Shown: positions 35,341 to 45,855 of the stretch, piece after piece
Layout of the letters: every line of letters starts with the position of its first letter
Numbering within the stretch: position 1 is the first letter of the stretch
NCBI GenBank assembly: GCA_029667085.1
Contig: JARUHJ010000001.1
Coordinates: forward strand, 434,001 to 498,000
Source of the DNA: Deltaproteobacteria bacterium IMCC39524
Lineage (GTDB): Bacteria; Desulfobacterota; Desulfuromonadia; Desulfuromonadales; BM103
Length of the DNA: 64,000 bases
Direction: 5' to 3'
Translations under genes and position numbers: made by a program
Notes under the pieces: model-generated
Database searches by the model: none
What the model saw: only the letters and a program-made list of their open reading frames with translations
Told to the model about the DNA's origin: nothing

Positions 35341-37299
35341 ATGGATACCCGCATTGTAATGAGACAGGGAAATTCGGCATATACCAAGTCGATTAAAATA
35401 GCACTGAAGGTCTTTGCGGCCCTTGCCACGATCCTTGTCATCATCCTGGTTGCCGGGGCGGTTTATCTGTCGAGCAATCTCGATCATTTCATACAAAGTC
35501 TCACCACTAAAGTTGAAGAAAACACCGGCCGAGCTTTCGTGGTTAACGAGGCTGCTTTAGAGCTGTCCTTAAATCCTGAAATCGAGCTCAAGGATGTGTC
35601 TCTATCTAATGCAGAGTGGGGCAGCCATAAGCAAATGGTGATGGCCGAAAGCCTTGTGGTTAAGCTCAACCTTCTGGCTTTATTCTTTGGCGAGATATTG
35701 TTTGATCAAATACGTTTTGTTGCACCTGTCTTTCACCTCGAGACAAACGCTCAAGGTCGCGGCAACTGGGATTTCCTAGATGTGAGGCTTCCGATCATGA
35801 GCGTTAACCATATCGAGGTCAACAAAGGACAGCTCTCTTACCAGGATGGAATGAATGGACGCAAAACAGACCTAAATATTGATCATTTGAACCTACAAAA
35901 ACTTTTAGAGAGTGACCTTCAAGAAGTTGAAATCAAAGCAAAATACCTGGATAACTCCGTAAAAATTAATGGCAAAACAGGAAGTCTGAAAAACTGGTTT
36001 AAAAATGTCCCCTTCATCCTGGATATCAACATTAATTCGGCTGATGCTCAAGCTAGTGTCAAAGGGGAAATCAATCAACCCATTGACTTCAAAGGGCTGA
36101 ATATCAACATAAATATAGAGGCTGACACCTTGTCGAGCTTCTCTTGGGTGACCGATATAAACTTTCCTCCAGTCGGCCCCGTTGCTTTAGGTGCTCGGCT
36201 GTCAGACCAAAAGAATGGCTATAAACTGGATGATTTTTCGGTAGATATTGGCGATTCGAACGTTTCCGGCCCGGTTGAAATCATTACGACGAAAACCCAG
36301 CCTATGGTTTCTGCCAAGCTAACTGCCTCGGGCTTCGACACGGCAGACTTTAAAGATAATGTAAATGGTGACATGAAACAGAATTCAGAAGAAGGTTCTC
36401 AAGATCAGGCCAAACAGGATGATCCTCTTCCCACCGTTTCCAGCAAGGCTCTACCACTTGGTGCCCTGAAACACCTTGATGCCGACATATCACTCAGCGC
36501 AAAGAACAGCACCTTGTTTGCGATTCCAGTACACAACCTGAACCTGAAATTGCTTCTTGAAAACGGCTTACTAAAGATCAGACCCATAACTGCTGAGGTT
36601 GCCAATGGGTCGATCAGAGCCGACCTGGTGATCAATGCGTCATCGCAGACAGCAAAGGTTACGGCCAATTTTCTTGCCGACCAGGTTGAATTGGGTGAAC
36701 TACTCAAGGCACTGTCGGGCAAGGCTCATCTAGATGGTGGTAAAACTGATGTTGAAATAGCGATAAACGGGCAGGGCAGCACCATGAAAGAGTTGGTATC
36801 GACTCTGAGTGGGCAAGTGTCTTCTGTGACTGGCAAAGGTCAGATTAACTATGACCTCAGTTTGGCAGGCGAGAACTTAATTTTTAACATTTTTAAAAAG
36901 ATGAACCCTCTCAAAGAAAAACAGGAAACGACGAACTTGGATTGTATGGTGGCTCGCTTCGACATTGAGGACGGTATAGCCACCATAGACAAGGGGCTGG
37001 CATATGAATCGGAATCGTTGAAAATCTTAGGAAATGGGACCATTGATTTGAATTCCGAAAAAATAAATATCTTACTCAGTTCCAAATCGACAGTTGCCAG
37101 CTTTTTGCAGGTCAAGGGATCTCTGGGCAAGCCTGAGGTTAAGGTGAATCCTGTTACGGCGCTTCAAAAAGGCACCTCATTGTGGGCGGCAATAATGACC
37201 GGAGGAATTTCAATGGCAGCCGAGATAGTCTTTGATTATGTGACTTCGGACGGAAGCCCTTGCGAAATTGCTCAACGAGAAATTAACCCTATAGAGTAG
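35341..37299 (+). CDS. AsmA family envelope protein
   Basis: The 652-residue protein has one N-terminal membrane segment (about 20-45) and a long periplasmic domain of AsmA type: KVEENTGRAFVVNEAALELSLNPEIEL near the start and a C-terminal AsmA_2-like region (TLSGQVSSVTGKGQINYDLSLAGENLIFNIF). AsmA-like proteins are bridge-like factors for phospholipid transport to the outer membrane. No strong RBS is seen before ATG 35341; an in-frame ATG is at 35359. The family is clear, the specific role inferred. Confidence 0.85.
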   Translation: MDTRIVMRQGNSAYTKSIKIALKVFAALATILVIILVAGAVYLSSNLDHFIQSLTTKVEENTGRAFVVNEAALELSLNPEIELKDVSLSNAEWGSHKQMVMAESLVVKLNLLALFFGEILFDQIRFVAPVFHLETNAQGRGNWDFLDVRLPIMSVNHIEVNKGQLSYQDGMNGRKTDLNIDHLNLQKLLESDLQEVEIKAKYLDNSVKINGKTGSLKNWFKNVPFILDININSADAQASVKGEINQPIDFKGLNININIEADTLSSFSWVTDINFPPVGPVALGARLSDQKNGYKLDDFSVDIGDSNVSGPVEIITTKTQPMVSAKLTASGFDTADFKDNVNGDMKQNSEEGSQDQAKQDDPLPTVSSKALPLGALKHLDADISLSAKNSTLFAIPVHNLNLKLLLENGLLKIRPITAEVANGSIRADLVINASSQTAKVTANFLADQVELGELLKALSGKAHLDGGKTDVEIAINGQGSTMKELVSTLSGQVSSVTGKGQINYDLSLAGENLIFNIFKKMNPLKEKQETTNLDCMVARFDIEDGIATIDKGLAYESESLKILGNGTIDLNSEKINILLSSKSTVASFLQVKGSLGKPEVKVNPVTALQKGTSLWAAIMTGGISMAAEIVFDYVTSDGSPCEIAQREINPIE

Positions 37300-37380
37300 A
37301 CGCCAAGAACTGGATGCTTTGTGCTCAAAAAAGCCAATAGTCATGAATAACTGCAAAGACGACGTAAAGAGGAACCATTT

Positions 37381-38367
37381 ATGATGGTATCAACGGTGCG
37401 TGGGACAGTTGCGGTATTTTTACTGGTCGGGTTCTTCGGATTCCAGACTGTTTGTGGTAGCGAAGACATGGCAACAGCAGAAGCTCCAGTCGTTGCTACA
37501 GATCGCCCGTTAAAGCGATTTGATTATGACTCTGTTGTGCAGGTCGAGCAACTCATCAAAGATCTCAACTATACGCCGGAGGCGTGGCAAGCTGGTATCC
37601 GCGAAGTGCCCAGACTGTACATTACCAATATCCCCCTGCATTGGCGCGAAAAGACCTCTAAGGAACTCGACGTACAAACAAAGAAGAGGGTCTTTTTCCA
37701 GTTCCTGGGGCCCCTGGTCCTGCACTCAAATGAGCTTATTCAAGCTGACCGTGACCGAATTAAATTGATTGTCAAGGCGCTTCGTTCAGGGGCTGCTGTC
37801 AACTCCGAAGATCAGGCCTTCTTGCGTGAGATGGCGACTACTTACAAAGTTATCGAAGGTGAAGCCGACCTGACTGATCGTACGCTACAGGACACGCTAC
37901 TCCGTCGGGTAGACACACTTCCTCCGTCCCTGGTTTTGGCCCAAGCCGCCGAGGAGAGTGGCTGGGGAACCTCCAGATTCGCCGCCGAAGGCAATGCTCT
38001 GTTCGGCATGTGGACTTGGAGTGAAAAGGGCGTGGTTCCGTTGCAGCAGCGATCCGAACTCGGTAACTATAAAATCGCCTCCTATGAAACGCCGTTGCAG
38101 TCGGTTGTTGCCTACATGAACAACCTGAACACTCATAACGCGTACAGGGAACTGCGGGCTCGGCGGGCAGAGTTACGCAAGGCTGGTGTCAAGGTGAGCG
38201 GGCGGGAACTCGCGAATACATTGACATGTTATTCCGAACGAGGTCAGGCCTATGTCAATTCGCTACAATCACTTATAAAAATGAACAAGCTCCAGCTAGC
38301 TGACGACGCCTACCTTGGCGACGGACCAACGATACTGCTTATCGCGGTTGGTGAAGGCGCCAACTGA
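37381..38367 (+). CDS. Exported Bax-like glucosaminidase (GH73)
   Basis: The 328-residue product has a signal peptide (about 1-26) and a C-terminal N-acetylglucosaminidase domain of the Bax type, with VLAQAAEESGWGTSRFAAEGNALFGMWTW (about 190-220, catalytic Glu in AAEESGWG) and SVVAYMNNLNTHNAYRELRA. It should cut peptidoglycan glycan strands. An upstream domain with KTSKELDVQTKKRVFFQFLGPLVL is typical of Bax. RBS GAGG. Lies after asmA; both are envelope genes. Confidence 0.85.
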   Translation: MMVSTVRGTVAVFLLVGFFGFQTVCGSEDMATAEAPVVATDRPLKRFDYDSVVQVEQLIKDLNYTPEAWQAGIREVPRLYITNIPLHWREKTSKELDVQTKKRVFFQFLGPLVLHSNELIQADRDRIKLIVKALRSGAAVNSEDQAFLREMATTYKVIEGEADLTDRTLQDTLLRRVDTLPPSLVLAQAAEESGWGTSRFAAEGNALFGMWTWSEKGVVPLQQRSELGNYKIASYETPLQSVVAYMNNLNTHNAYRELRARRAELRKAGVKVSGRELANTLTCYSERGQAYVNSLQSLIKMNKLQLADDAYLGDGPTILLIAVGEGAN

Positions 38368-38922
38368 AGCACATGCACTATCGTTCTCCTGATAAACCCT
38401 AAAAACCCTTCTGCTTGATAATATTCTCGGTCCTGAAAATGGAAGAAATCCAATCCCGGCTTTCAGATAAAGGGTAGGCCGTTGATGCTATCATTAAAGT
38501 GTTGTTGTTTTTGATAGTTGAACATATAGGAATTACCCTAATGATAGCCAATCGGATAATATCTCATATGTTTGGTTACTTAAAGCCACCCCAAAACGAA
38601 CATGGCTGATCAAACAAAAGAATACTGGAAAACTGAAAACCGGTCGAAACAGAGAAGAGGCTAGAGCTTAAACCCGCCCAAGACGCTGACCCTGAGGAGC
38701 TGTCATTATCTTAGCAGATAGCCGCTATCAGATGAAAAATTGGTTCGGCGATTAACGTTAACAAAAAAGTTAACTCTGGCTCTGGAGAGGGTGTGAATTT
38801 AAATAGCGAGCCTATTCTTTCTGTTTGACCAGGCATTGGGTTGACATCCATCGCATTGATACTTACTTTAAGCTGCATAACAAAGCCAAAGATCAATTTA
38901 TTCTTTAGGAGGTAGCACCACC
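38368..38922. other. Intergenic stretch upstream of htpG
   Basis: 555 bp without a convincing gene. A 20-codon ORF at 38602-38664 lacks a ribosome site. The 3' end carries the putative htpG promoter. Confidence 0.5.
38841..38869 (+). promoter_or_regulatory. Possible htpG promoter
   Basis: TTGACA at 38841-38846 and TACTTT at 38864-38869 with a 17-base spacer, 53 bp before htpG. The -10 is weak, and no sigma32 consensus (CTTGAAA/CCCCAT) is seen. Confidence 0.4.
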
Positions 38923-40818
38923 ATGTCAGTAAGTAAACGTAAGTTCAAAGCTGAGGTTAACAAGATTCTCGACCTTATGATTCACTCCCTCTACTCGCAC
39001 AAGGAGATTTTCCTCCGCGAGTTGATCTCCAATGCGTCCGACGCCATCGACAAAGCCCGCTATCTGTCGCTGACCGATAAGGCCATCAACCCGACAGGCG
39101 ACGACTGGCAGATCGAGTTAATCCCCGATGTCGAGGCTGGCACATTGACAGTGCGCGATAACGGCATTGGCCTGACCCGCGACGAAGCCGCCGAGGCACT
39201 TGGTACCATTGCCCACTCAGGCACCAAGGAGTTTCTCAAACTACTCGAAAGCAACAAGGCCAAGGACAACCCCGAGTTGATCGGCCAATTCGGGGTCGGC
39301 TTCTACTCCGCTTTCATGGTCGCCGACCAGGTCACTGTCCTGACACGCCGCGCCGACGCAGCGCCCGATGAAGCCATCCGCTGGAAGTCTGAGGCCGACG
39401 GCAACTACACCCTTGAAGACATCACCAAGGATACGCGCGGTACCGATGTCATCCTCCATCTCAAGGAGGAAGAAAAAGCGTACTTAAAGGAGTGGGAGAT
39501 TCGCAAGGTCGTCAAGCAATACTCCGATTTCATCGAGTACCCGGTGGTGATGGAAGTGATCCGCAATCAGCCCGATCCCGATGATAAAGAAAAGACGGTT
39601 GAGAAAACCGAGCTTGAAACCCTCAACTCGCGCAAGGCGATCTGGATCAAGGACAAGAGTGAGGTCAGCGAAGAGGAATACAACGAATTCTATAAGCACA
39701 TTTCCCATGACTTCAACGATCCGGCCAAAACGATTCATTACCGGGCAGAAGGTACCACTGAATTCTCGGTTCTCCTCTACCTGCCGAAGGAACGACCCTT
39801 CGATATCCACTATCAGGACTACAAAATCGGTCCGACCCTCTACGTGCGTCGGGTACAAATCATGGATCATTGCGAAGCGATGCTCCCTACCTATCTGCGC
39901 TTCGTCAAAGGGGTGGTCGAATCAGCCGATCTGCCGCTCAACGTTAGTCGTGAGATATTGCAGGACAACAAGGTCGTCAGCGTTATCAAGAAGAACATCA
40001 CCAAGAAGGTTCTCGACACACTGACGGCGATGAAGAACGAGGACCTGGAGGCCTACACCGCGTTCTACGATCAGTTCGGCCGCATCCTCAAAGAAGGGAT
40101 TCACCACGATTTCGAGCGCAAGGACGCCATCGCCGAGCTGCTGCTCTTCGAGTCGACCAAGACCGAGCCGGGCAAGAAAATCACCCTTGCCGAGTATGTT
40201 GAGCGCATGGCAGAGGAGCAAAAAGAGATTTACTACATGACCGGCCCCGATCGGGCTACTGCCGAGTCGTCCCCTTATCTGGAAGTTTTCAAGGAGAAGG
40301 GTTTAGAGGTGTTGTTGATGACCGACGACATCGACGATCTCATTATCAGCAGCCTGGGGAAATACAAGGAGAAAGAGCTTCAGTCAGCCGTCAAGGGAGA
40401 CCTTGATCTGGGTGACGGCGACAAGAAGGAAGAGAAACAAAAGGAGTACAGCGACCTGCTGGTGTTGATGAAGGAGCAGCTCAAGGACGTGGTCGCCGAG
40501 GTGCGTGTCTCAGGACGGCTCAAGGACTCAGCGGTCTGCCTGGTTGCTGGCGAGCATGATCTTGACCCGCAGATGGAAAAGATGTTCCGCGCCATGGGCC
40601 AGAACGTCCCCCAGGGGCAACGTTCCCTCGAAGTTAATCCTGACCACCCTCTGATTACAAAAATGCAGGCGCTCTTTGTCGCCGACGCCAAGGACGACCG
40701 GCTCAGTGAGTATGTCGACCTTCTCTATGATCAGGCTTTGTTGCTTGAAGGCGACCGCCCGCGTGATCCGGTGGCCTTTGCCAAGGCAATGTCCCAGTTG
40801 ATGGCTGAGGTGGCATAA
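38923..40818 (+). CDS. htpG: Molecular chaperone HtpG (Hsp90)
   Basis: The 631-residue Hsp90 homologue has the GHKL ATPase N domain (FLRELISNASDAIDKARY, DNGIGLTRDEA, GQFGVGFYSAFMVAD), the middle domain (NVSREILQDNK) and the C-terminal dimerisation domain. A strong RBS (AGGAGG) precedes the ATG. GC-richer codon use than the AsmA gene upstream. It opens a run of chaperone and protease genes extending to HtpX. Confidence 0.97.
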   Translation: MSVSKRKFKAEVNKILDLMIHSLYSHKEIFLRELISNASDAIDKARYLSLTDKAINPTGDDWQIELIPDVEAGTLTVRDNGIGLTRDEAAEALGTIAHSGTKEFLKLLESNKAKDNPELIGQFGVGFYSAFMVADQVTVLTRRADAAPDEAIRWKSEADGNYTLEDITKDTRGTDVILHLKEEEKAYLKEWEIRKVVKQYSDFIEYPVVMEVIRNQPDPDDKEKTVEKTELETLNSRKAIWIKDKSEVSEEEYNEFYKHISHDFNDPAKTIHYRAEGTTEFSVLLYLPKERPFDIHYQDYKIGPTLYVRRVQIMDHCEAMLPTYLRFVKGVVESADLPLNVSREILQDNKVVSVIKKNITKKVLDTLTAMKNEDLEAYTAFYDQFGRILKEGIHHDFERKDAIAELLLFESTKTEPGKKITLAEYVERMAEEQKEIYYMTGPDRATAESSPYLEVFKEKGLEVLLMTDDIDDLIISSLGKYKEKELQSAVKGDLDLGDGDKKEEKQKEYSDLLVLMKEQLKDVVAEVRVSGRLKDSAVCLVAGEHDLDPQMEKMFRAMGQNVPQGQRSLEVNPDHPLITKMQALFVADAKDDRLSEYVDLLYDQALLLEGDRPRDPVAFAKAMSQLMAEVA

Positions 40819-40845
40819 AGTACCACGATTTTTCGAGAAACATTG

Positions 40846-40881
40846 AACCGCCCGGCAGAATGAATGTCGGGCGGTTTTTTA
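40846..40881 (+). terminator. Intrinsic terminator after htpG
   Basis: Stem aaccgcccg/cgggcggtt with a 13-base loop and six T residues. Confidence 0.9.
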
Positions 40882-41289
40882 ATGCGTAAAAGTTAGCTTA
40901 GATAATTAAACACCAGCAAGCTGAGGTTGCCGTGATTTAACTTGTACCGATCGATAGACATGCCCTCAATTTTTAACGTTCTACCTATCCTTAGGTAGTA
41001 TAAGGAACAGCTGCTGGTATAATTTCAGAAAACTTCAAAGTTGTGGGTCAAGAACGAGGTTTTTGGATTTTTGCAGAAGGGCTTGTCGCGAAGTGGATAA
41101 GCTGCAGCAAAGCGTGTGTCAAAGGTGTACCACTAACGCATCCTCTTGTTTTGACAGGTTTTGGTGTTAGCCTGAAGAGGCAGACGAAAGAGCGCTGAGA
41201 TCCTAAATATCAGAACATACGTGTAGTGCGGTTTTTGATCTTTAAATACAAAGGTATTGAACGGGTCGCGGGATTAGGGGCTAAAAAGT
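40882..41289. other. Intergenic stretch before lon
   Basis: About 400 bp; contains a small perfect inverted repeat CTACCT-N6-AGGTAG at 40981-40998. TTGACA near 41152 has no good -10 partner. No gene found. Confidence 0.4.
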
Positions 41290-43626
41290 ATGGACTCTCA
41301 AAGTCAGACATACACATTGCCAGTCTTGCCTTTGAAAAATGCCGTGTGCTTTCCTGGCTTAGCTATGCCTGTCACAATTCAAGACCCTGCCGCAGTCCAT
41401 GCCGTTGAAGCGGCTTTGGCTGTTGAGCTAAAGAGAGTTGCTCTCTTTGTCCAGAAAAATATCAACCAAACAAACCCCAGGGGCAATGACCTCTACTCAA
41501 TTGGCACCACGGCAAACCTCACCGTCGTGGCAAGGTTTGGCTCAACCCTGCAAGTTATCATCCAGAGTCTTGAGCGCGTCGAAGTTGTTCATTTTACCCA
41601 GCAGCAACCTTTCCTGAAAGCCCAAGTAAGACCAGAACCGGTGACAACAAGGCAAAGTGTCGAGAGTGAGGCATTGCAGCGAGAGGTCCTTGACCTATCC
41701 GGTCAATATCTAGCTCTCAGCAACCCCGATGTTGACCACAAACTCCCGCTTGTGGTCGCGTCGGGCGTAGGCTTTATGGTGACCGTTTACACTTTGGCCA
41801 AACTGCTGCAGCTTGATCTGGCTAAGGAACAAGCCCTGCTGGAAGCGCCGGATGACAACCAGGCCATGTCGACACTCCGGGGGTTTCTGCGTCACGAAAT
41901 TCAGATTCTTGAGGTTCGCAAGAAAATCTCCGATCGTGCAAATGACACAATGAGCAAGGAACAGCACGATTATATCCTGCGCGAGCAAATCAGAGCCATG
42001 CAGCAGGAGTTAGGAGAGGGGACCCCGGAGACAGAGACCTCTGGCTTAAGAGAAAAACTCGCGCAGAGCTCTTTGCCGGAGAGTATTCAAGCCGAGGTTG
42101 AAAAAGAGATGTCTCGTCTTGAACAGCTTCCCTCCTCGTCACCGGAACACCAGGTCCTGCTCTCCCATTTGAGCTTAACCCTTGATCTGCCGTGGGACAG
42201 GGTGACAACCGATAACCTCGACTTACAGAATGCTCGCCAGGTCCTTGATGAAGACCACTACAATTTGAAAGAAATAAAAGAGCGCATTGTCGAACAGCTT
42301 GCCGTCATGAAACTCAACCCGCAAGCCAAGTCTCCCATTCTCTGCCTGGTGGGGCCGCCGGGAGTCGGCAAAACCTCACTGGGGCATTCAATCGCCAGGG
42401 CATTGGATCGTAAGTTTGACCGGTTCAGCCTTGGTGGCATGCATGACGAAGCGGAACTTCGTGGCCACAGGCGTACATATATAGGGGCTATGCCGGGCAG
42501 AGTCATTCAGTCCATTCGCCGGGCAGGGACCAAAAACCCGCTGATCATGCTCGATGAAATCGACAAACTCGGCCATGACTTTAGAGGTGATCCAGCTTCT
42601 GCATTGATGGAAATTCTGGATCCGGAGCAGAACAACACGTTCCACGATAACTACCTTGACCTTCCTTTCGATCTCTCCAAGGTGTTTTTTATTACCACGG
42701 CCAATACGGTCGATGCCATTCCCAAACCCTTGCTCGACCGGATGGAAACGCTACATTTAAGCGGCTACAGCGATGAGGAGAAAATCGAGATTGCGAATCG
42801 GTATCTCTTCCCCCGTCAGAGAAGCGAAGCGGGCCTGCAAGACGATCAACTCTTTCTCCCGGAAGAAACCCTGGCAACGATCATTCGACGCTATACACGT
42901 GAAGCTGGAGTCCGCGAACTCGAGCGCATGCTGGGTCGTCTGGCACGAAAGGTTGCGGTTCCCTTTGCCCAGGGAGAAACGTCTCCGTCCACCATTGGGA
43001 TCTCCGATTTGCCGGAGATGCTTGGCCCTGAGCGTTTTTTTGCAGAGCAGCTTCGCCAGAACCTTCTACCCGGAGTCGCCACCGGGCTGGCCTGGACAGA
43101 GGCTGGTGGCGATGTCCTTTACATCGAAGCCATCGAACTTCCAGAAGGTGAAAAGTTGACGATGACCGGCCACCTCGGTGAAGTGATGAAAGAATCGGCC
43201 ATTGCCGCGAACAGCTACGTACTTTCTCACTGCCAGGAATTCGATATCAAAAAAACCGCAGAAGCCGTGCATATTCACGTCCCGGCGGGCGCCATCCCCA
43301 AGGATGGCCCCTCTGCCGGGGTCACTATAGCGACAGCTTTAGCCTCTCTCTACACGGGACGGGTTGTACGCAACGACACAGCGATGACCGGAGAAATTAC
43401 TTTAAGTGGGCTGGTGCTGCCTGTCGGTGGCGTCAAGGAAAAGATCCTCGCCGCCAGGCGGGCCGGCATCAAGCGCGTGATCCTTCCGCGTGAGAATCAA
43501 AAGGACTTGACCTCGCTACCGGACGAGGTCAAGGCCGAGATGGACTTGATCTTCGTTGAACGGATTGAAGACGTTTTGTTCGCTGCCTTTCCTTCGGAAC
43601 ACATTGAAGAAACAAGACAGCAATAA
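41290..43626 (+). CDS. lon: ATP-dependent Lon protease
   Basis: The 778-residue protein has the N-terminal LAN domain ([19 protein letters not shown]), AAA+ module with Walker [10 protein letters not shown] (near 355) and Walker B LIMLDEID, the sensor region, and the S16 protease domain with catalytic Ser in KDGPSAGVT (S675) and Lys in [10 protein letters not shown]. It degrades misfolded and regulatory proteins. Many deltaproteobacteria have more than one Lon; location inside a stress-gene run suggests this is a stress-specific copy. The ATG has no strong RBS. Confidence 0.95.
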   Translation: MDSQSQTYTLPVLPLKNAVCFPGLAMPVTIQDPAAVHAVEAALAVELKRVALFVQKNINQTNPRGNDLYSIGTTANLTVVARFGSTLQVIIQSLERVEVVHFTQQQPFLKAQVRPEPVTTRQSVESEALQREVLDLSGQYLALSNPDVDHKLPLVVASGVGFMVTVYTLAKLLQLDLAKEQALLEAPDDNQAMSTLRGFLRHEIQILEVRKKISDRANDTMSKEQHDYILREQIRAMQQELGEGTPETETSGLREKLAQSSLPESIQAEVEKEMSRLEQLPSSSPEHQVLLSHLSLTLDLPWDRVTTDNLDLQNARQVLDEDHYNLKEIKERIVEQLAVMKLNPQAKSPILCLVGPPGVGKTSLGHSIARALDRKFDRFSLGGMHDEAELRGHRRTYIGAMPGRVIQSIRRAGTKNPLIMLDEIDKLGHDFRGDPASALMEILDPEQNNTFHDNYLDLPFDLSKVFFITTANTVDAIPKPLLDRMETLHLSGYSDEEKIEIANRYLFPRQRSEAGLQDDQLFLPEETLATIIRRYTREAGVRELERMLGRLARKVAVPFAQGETSPSTIGISDLPEMLGPERFFAEQLRQNLLPGVATGLAWTEAGGDVLYIEAIELPEGEKLTMTGHLGEVMKESAIAANSYVLSHCQEFDIKKTAEAVHIHVPAGAIPKDGPSAGVTIATALASLYTGRVVRNDTAMTGEITLSGLVLPVGGVKEKILAARRAGIKRVILPRENQKDLTSLPDEVKAEMDLIFVERIEDVLFAAFPSEHIEETRQQ

Positions 43627-43743
43627 ATAATAAAATCTGTCTGACAACACGGTGCAAAGCCCAGCACCTGACGCACTCTGCTCCTTACTGGAAGAGGGTG
43701 CGAAAATATCGATTGAAGCTTTGTAGACGAGGGAGAGATTGAA

Positions 43744-45615
43744 ATGGCGACCCAGTTCTCAGAATGCGGGCCAACACCTGTTGATCAGGGTTGGTACAAA
43801 GCACTTGCAGACATTTCGCCGGTCGGAATCTTTTTCACTGACGTCGAGGGGCATTGTCTCCATGTCAACCGCCGTTGGTGCGAAATTTCAGGACTTTCTC
43901 CCGCACAGGCAGAAGGTAACGGGTGGCTTCTGGCTATTCATGAAGAAGACCAGGAAAATGTTTCAGCACGCTGGCAGACCTCTATCAGGAACAACCAACC
44001 CTTTTGGGCCGAGTATCGTTTTTCGTCACCTCAGGGCAAGGTAACTTGGGTTGTTGGCAATGCCCGTGCGGTCCTCTCGGAAGACGGAATTGTCACCGGA
44101 CACGTCGGAACGATAACGGATATTGACAAGAGCAAAACACAGCTTGTTGCCCTGGAGCAGCTCAGTACTCGGTTCAAAACGATCATCGAACAAATGCCGG
44201 TGCTCTTGTTTGCCTTTGATTCTCAAGCTCGATTATGTGCATGGAACAACGAAGCCGCGCGGATTACAGGCTATACCGCCAGTGAAATGATTGGTAATCC
44301 GGAGGCAATGGAACTGCTTTGTCCAGATCCTGATTATCGGAAGAAAATGTTAGACCTCTACAAAAACAAAGGAGATTGCTACCGTAATTGGGAATGGCAG
44401 TTGGTCGCAAAAGACGGCGAGGTGAAAGACATCGCTTTTTCAAATATTTCAAGGAGTCATCCCGTTGATGGGTGGGCAAATTGGGGCGTCGGCATCGACA
44501 TAACATCCCTTAAAGGAGCAGAAAGAAAATTACACGAGCGCGTCAAGGAGTTAACCTGTCTTTACAAACTCTCTGTTAGGTCAAACCGTCCCAATCTTGA
44601 TCTGGACGAATTCCTTCAGGATGTCGTTGAAATCATTCCCCCGGCCTGTCACTACCCGGAAACAACCTGTGCCCGGATTGTTTTTAAAGAAAAGATCTTC
44701 CAGAGCGAGGCTTTTGCTGTATCAGCATGGAGGCTTTCAAGCGACCTGAATGTCCGCGGCCAAAAAGTAGGACTCATAGAAATCTATGATAAGGAGCAAC
44801 ACCCACCCATGGCAGATGGCCCTTTCCTTTTAGAGGAACGCCTGCTGATCGATGAAATATCATTACAGGTATCAAGGACCATCAGCCATGTTTTGGCTAA
44901 ACAGGATCTAAGGTTGCTCGATGAGCTTACGGCCAAAACGGAAGAACTCGAGCAGTTTGCTCACACCATTTCGCACGACTTAAATACTCCCCTGGCAGCA
45001 ATTGCAGGCTTTGCCGAGCTACTCAATGATCGACTCGCTAAAGGTGACCTTGGTCAGGCCCATATTTGCGCTGAGCGCATCTCAGAGATCACAGGCCGCA
45101 TGGAACATCGCATCAATGAACTGCTCAACCTTGCCAAAATAGGTAAAATTATTGAGCCGACTGATGAAGTCGATTTTGGCGAAATCATCGACGAAGCGAT
45201 CAATATTCTGGCACAAAGATTAAGCGATAGTTGCATAAAGGTGACAAAGGATAAGACCTTCCCGAAGGTCCTGGGTGATCGGGAACGCCTGCTTGAAGTC
45301 ATTGAAAACCTGCTGGACAACGCCATCAAATATATTGGTCAACAACCAAACCAGGTTGAAATCGGCTGTCGGTTCGAACCTGGCCAAACCGTATTTTTCG
45401 TCAAAGATAACGGTATTGGTGTTCAAGAGAAACATTTTGACACTATTTTTGAACTTTTTAAGCGACTTGATAAAGACAGCAATGGAAACGGAACCGGGTT
45501 GGCCATTATCAAAAGAATCATTGAAGCGCATGGAGGACGTGTCTGGGTAGAGTCTGAAGGATTAGGCAAAGGATCCTGTTTCTGTTTCACCTTGGGCCAC
45601 GTTTTTTCTGACTGA
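43744..45615 (+). CDS. PAS-PAS-GAF-like sensor histidine kinase
   Basis: The 623-residue soluble kinase has two PAS domains (about 15-130 and 145-265), a middle region that may be a degenerate GAF (about 280-400), HisKA with H411 in TISHDLNTPLAAI, and a HATPase (NLLDNAIKYIG, DNGIGVQEKHFD, GNGTGLAIIKRII). The HDLNTPL variant of the H box recalls phytochrome-type kinases. No receiver is fused and no regulator is adjacent. GAGGGAGAG RBS. It lies between lon and uspA, so it may sense stress (inference). Confidence 0.87.
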   Translation: MATQFSECGPTPVDQGWYKALADISPVGIFFTDVEGHCLHVNRRWCEISGLSPAQAEGNGWLLAIHEEDQENVSARWQTSIRNNQPFWAEYRFSSPQGKVTWVVGNARAVLSEDGIVTGHVGTITDIDKSKTQLVALEQLSTRFKTIIEQMPVLLFAFDSQARLCAWNNEAARITGYTASEMIGNPEAMELLCPDPDYRKKMLDLYKNKGDCYRNWEWQLVAKDGEVKDIAFSNISRSHPVDGWANWGVGIDITSLKGAERKLHERVKELTCLYKLSVRSNRPNLDLDEFLQDVVEIIPPACHYPETTCARIVFKEKIFQSEAFAVSAWRLSSDLNVRGQKVGLIEIYDKEQHPPMADGPFLLEERLLIDEISLQVSRTISHVLAKQDLRLLDELTAKTEELEQFAHTISHDLNTPLAAIAGFAELLNDRLAKGDLGQAHICAERISEITGRMEHRINELLNLAKIGKIIEPTDEVDFGEIIDEAINILAQRLSDSCIKVTKDKTFPKVLGDRERLLEVIENLLDNAIKYIGQQPNQVEIGCRFEPGQTVFFVKDNGIGVQEKHFDTIFELFKRLDKDSNGNGTGLAIIKRIIEAHGGRVWVESEGLGKGSCFCFTLGHVFSD

Positions 45616-45647
45616 TGCATTGATGTTTCATATGCAACGTCAGAAAG

Positions 45648-45674
45648 AAAAACAGGCCCTTGAGGAGGCCTGAT
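45648..45674 (-). terminator. Hairpin with T run on minus strand
   Basis: CAGGCC (45653-45658) and GGCCTG (45667-45672) form a 6-bp stem; on the minus strand it is followed by TTTTTC. On the plus strand it has no T run, yet the plus-strand kinase ends 35 bp before. No minus-strand gene feeds it, so an antisense transcript or chance is possible. Confidence 0.35.
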
Positions 45675-45702
45675 TCTCCGGACATCTTTGGCTTGGGTTT
45701 GT

Positions 45703-45730
45703 TTGACATGAACTTTCCGCCTGATATAAG
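45703..45730 (+). promoter_or_regulatory. Sigma70 promoter of the uspA-like gene
   Basis: TTGACA (45703-45708) and TATAAG (45725-45730) are separated by 16 bases. The predicted 5' leader before the start codon is about 120 bases, long enough for control elements. Confidence 0.65.
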
Positions 45731-45855
45731 GATTAGTATGGGCTAACCACATTCAGGGCCCGAATATTAGGATTGAAGATGTAGAGCATTACTGCAAAAT
45801 CAACACGGCTTTGTGAAACCAGAACCCTAAGAAGACGGTCGTATAAGGGGGCACC

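Noticed and set aside
38602-38664. 20-codon ORF upstream of htpG
   Set aside because: No ribosome site, no recognisable motif; chance ORF.
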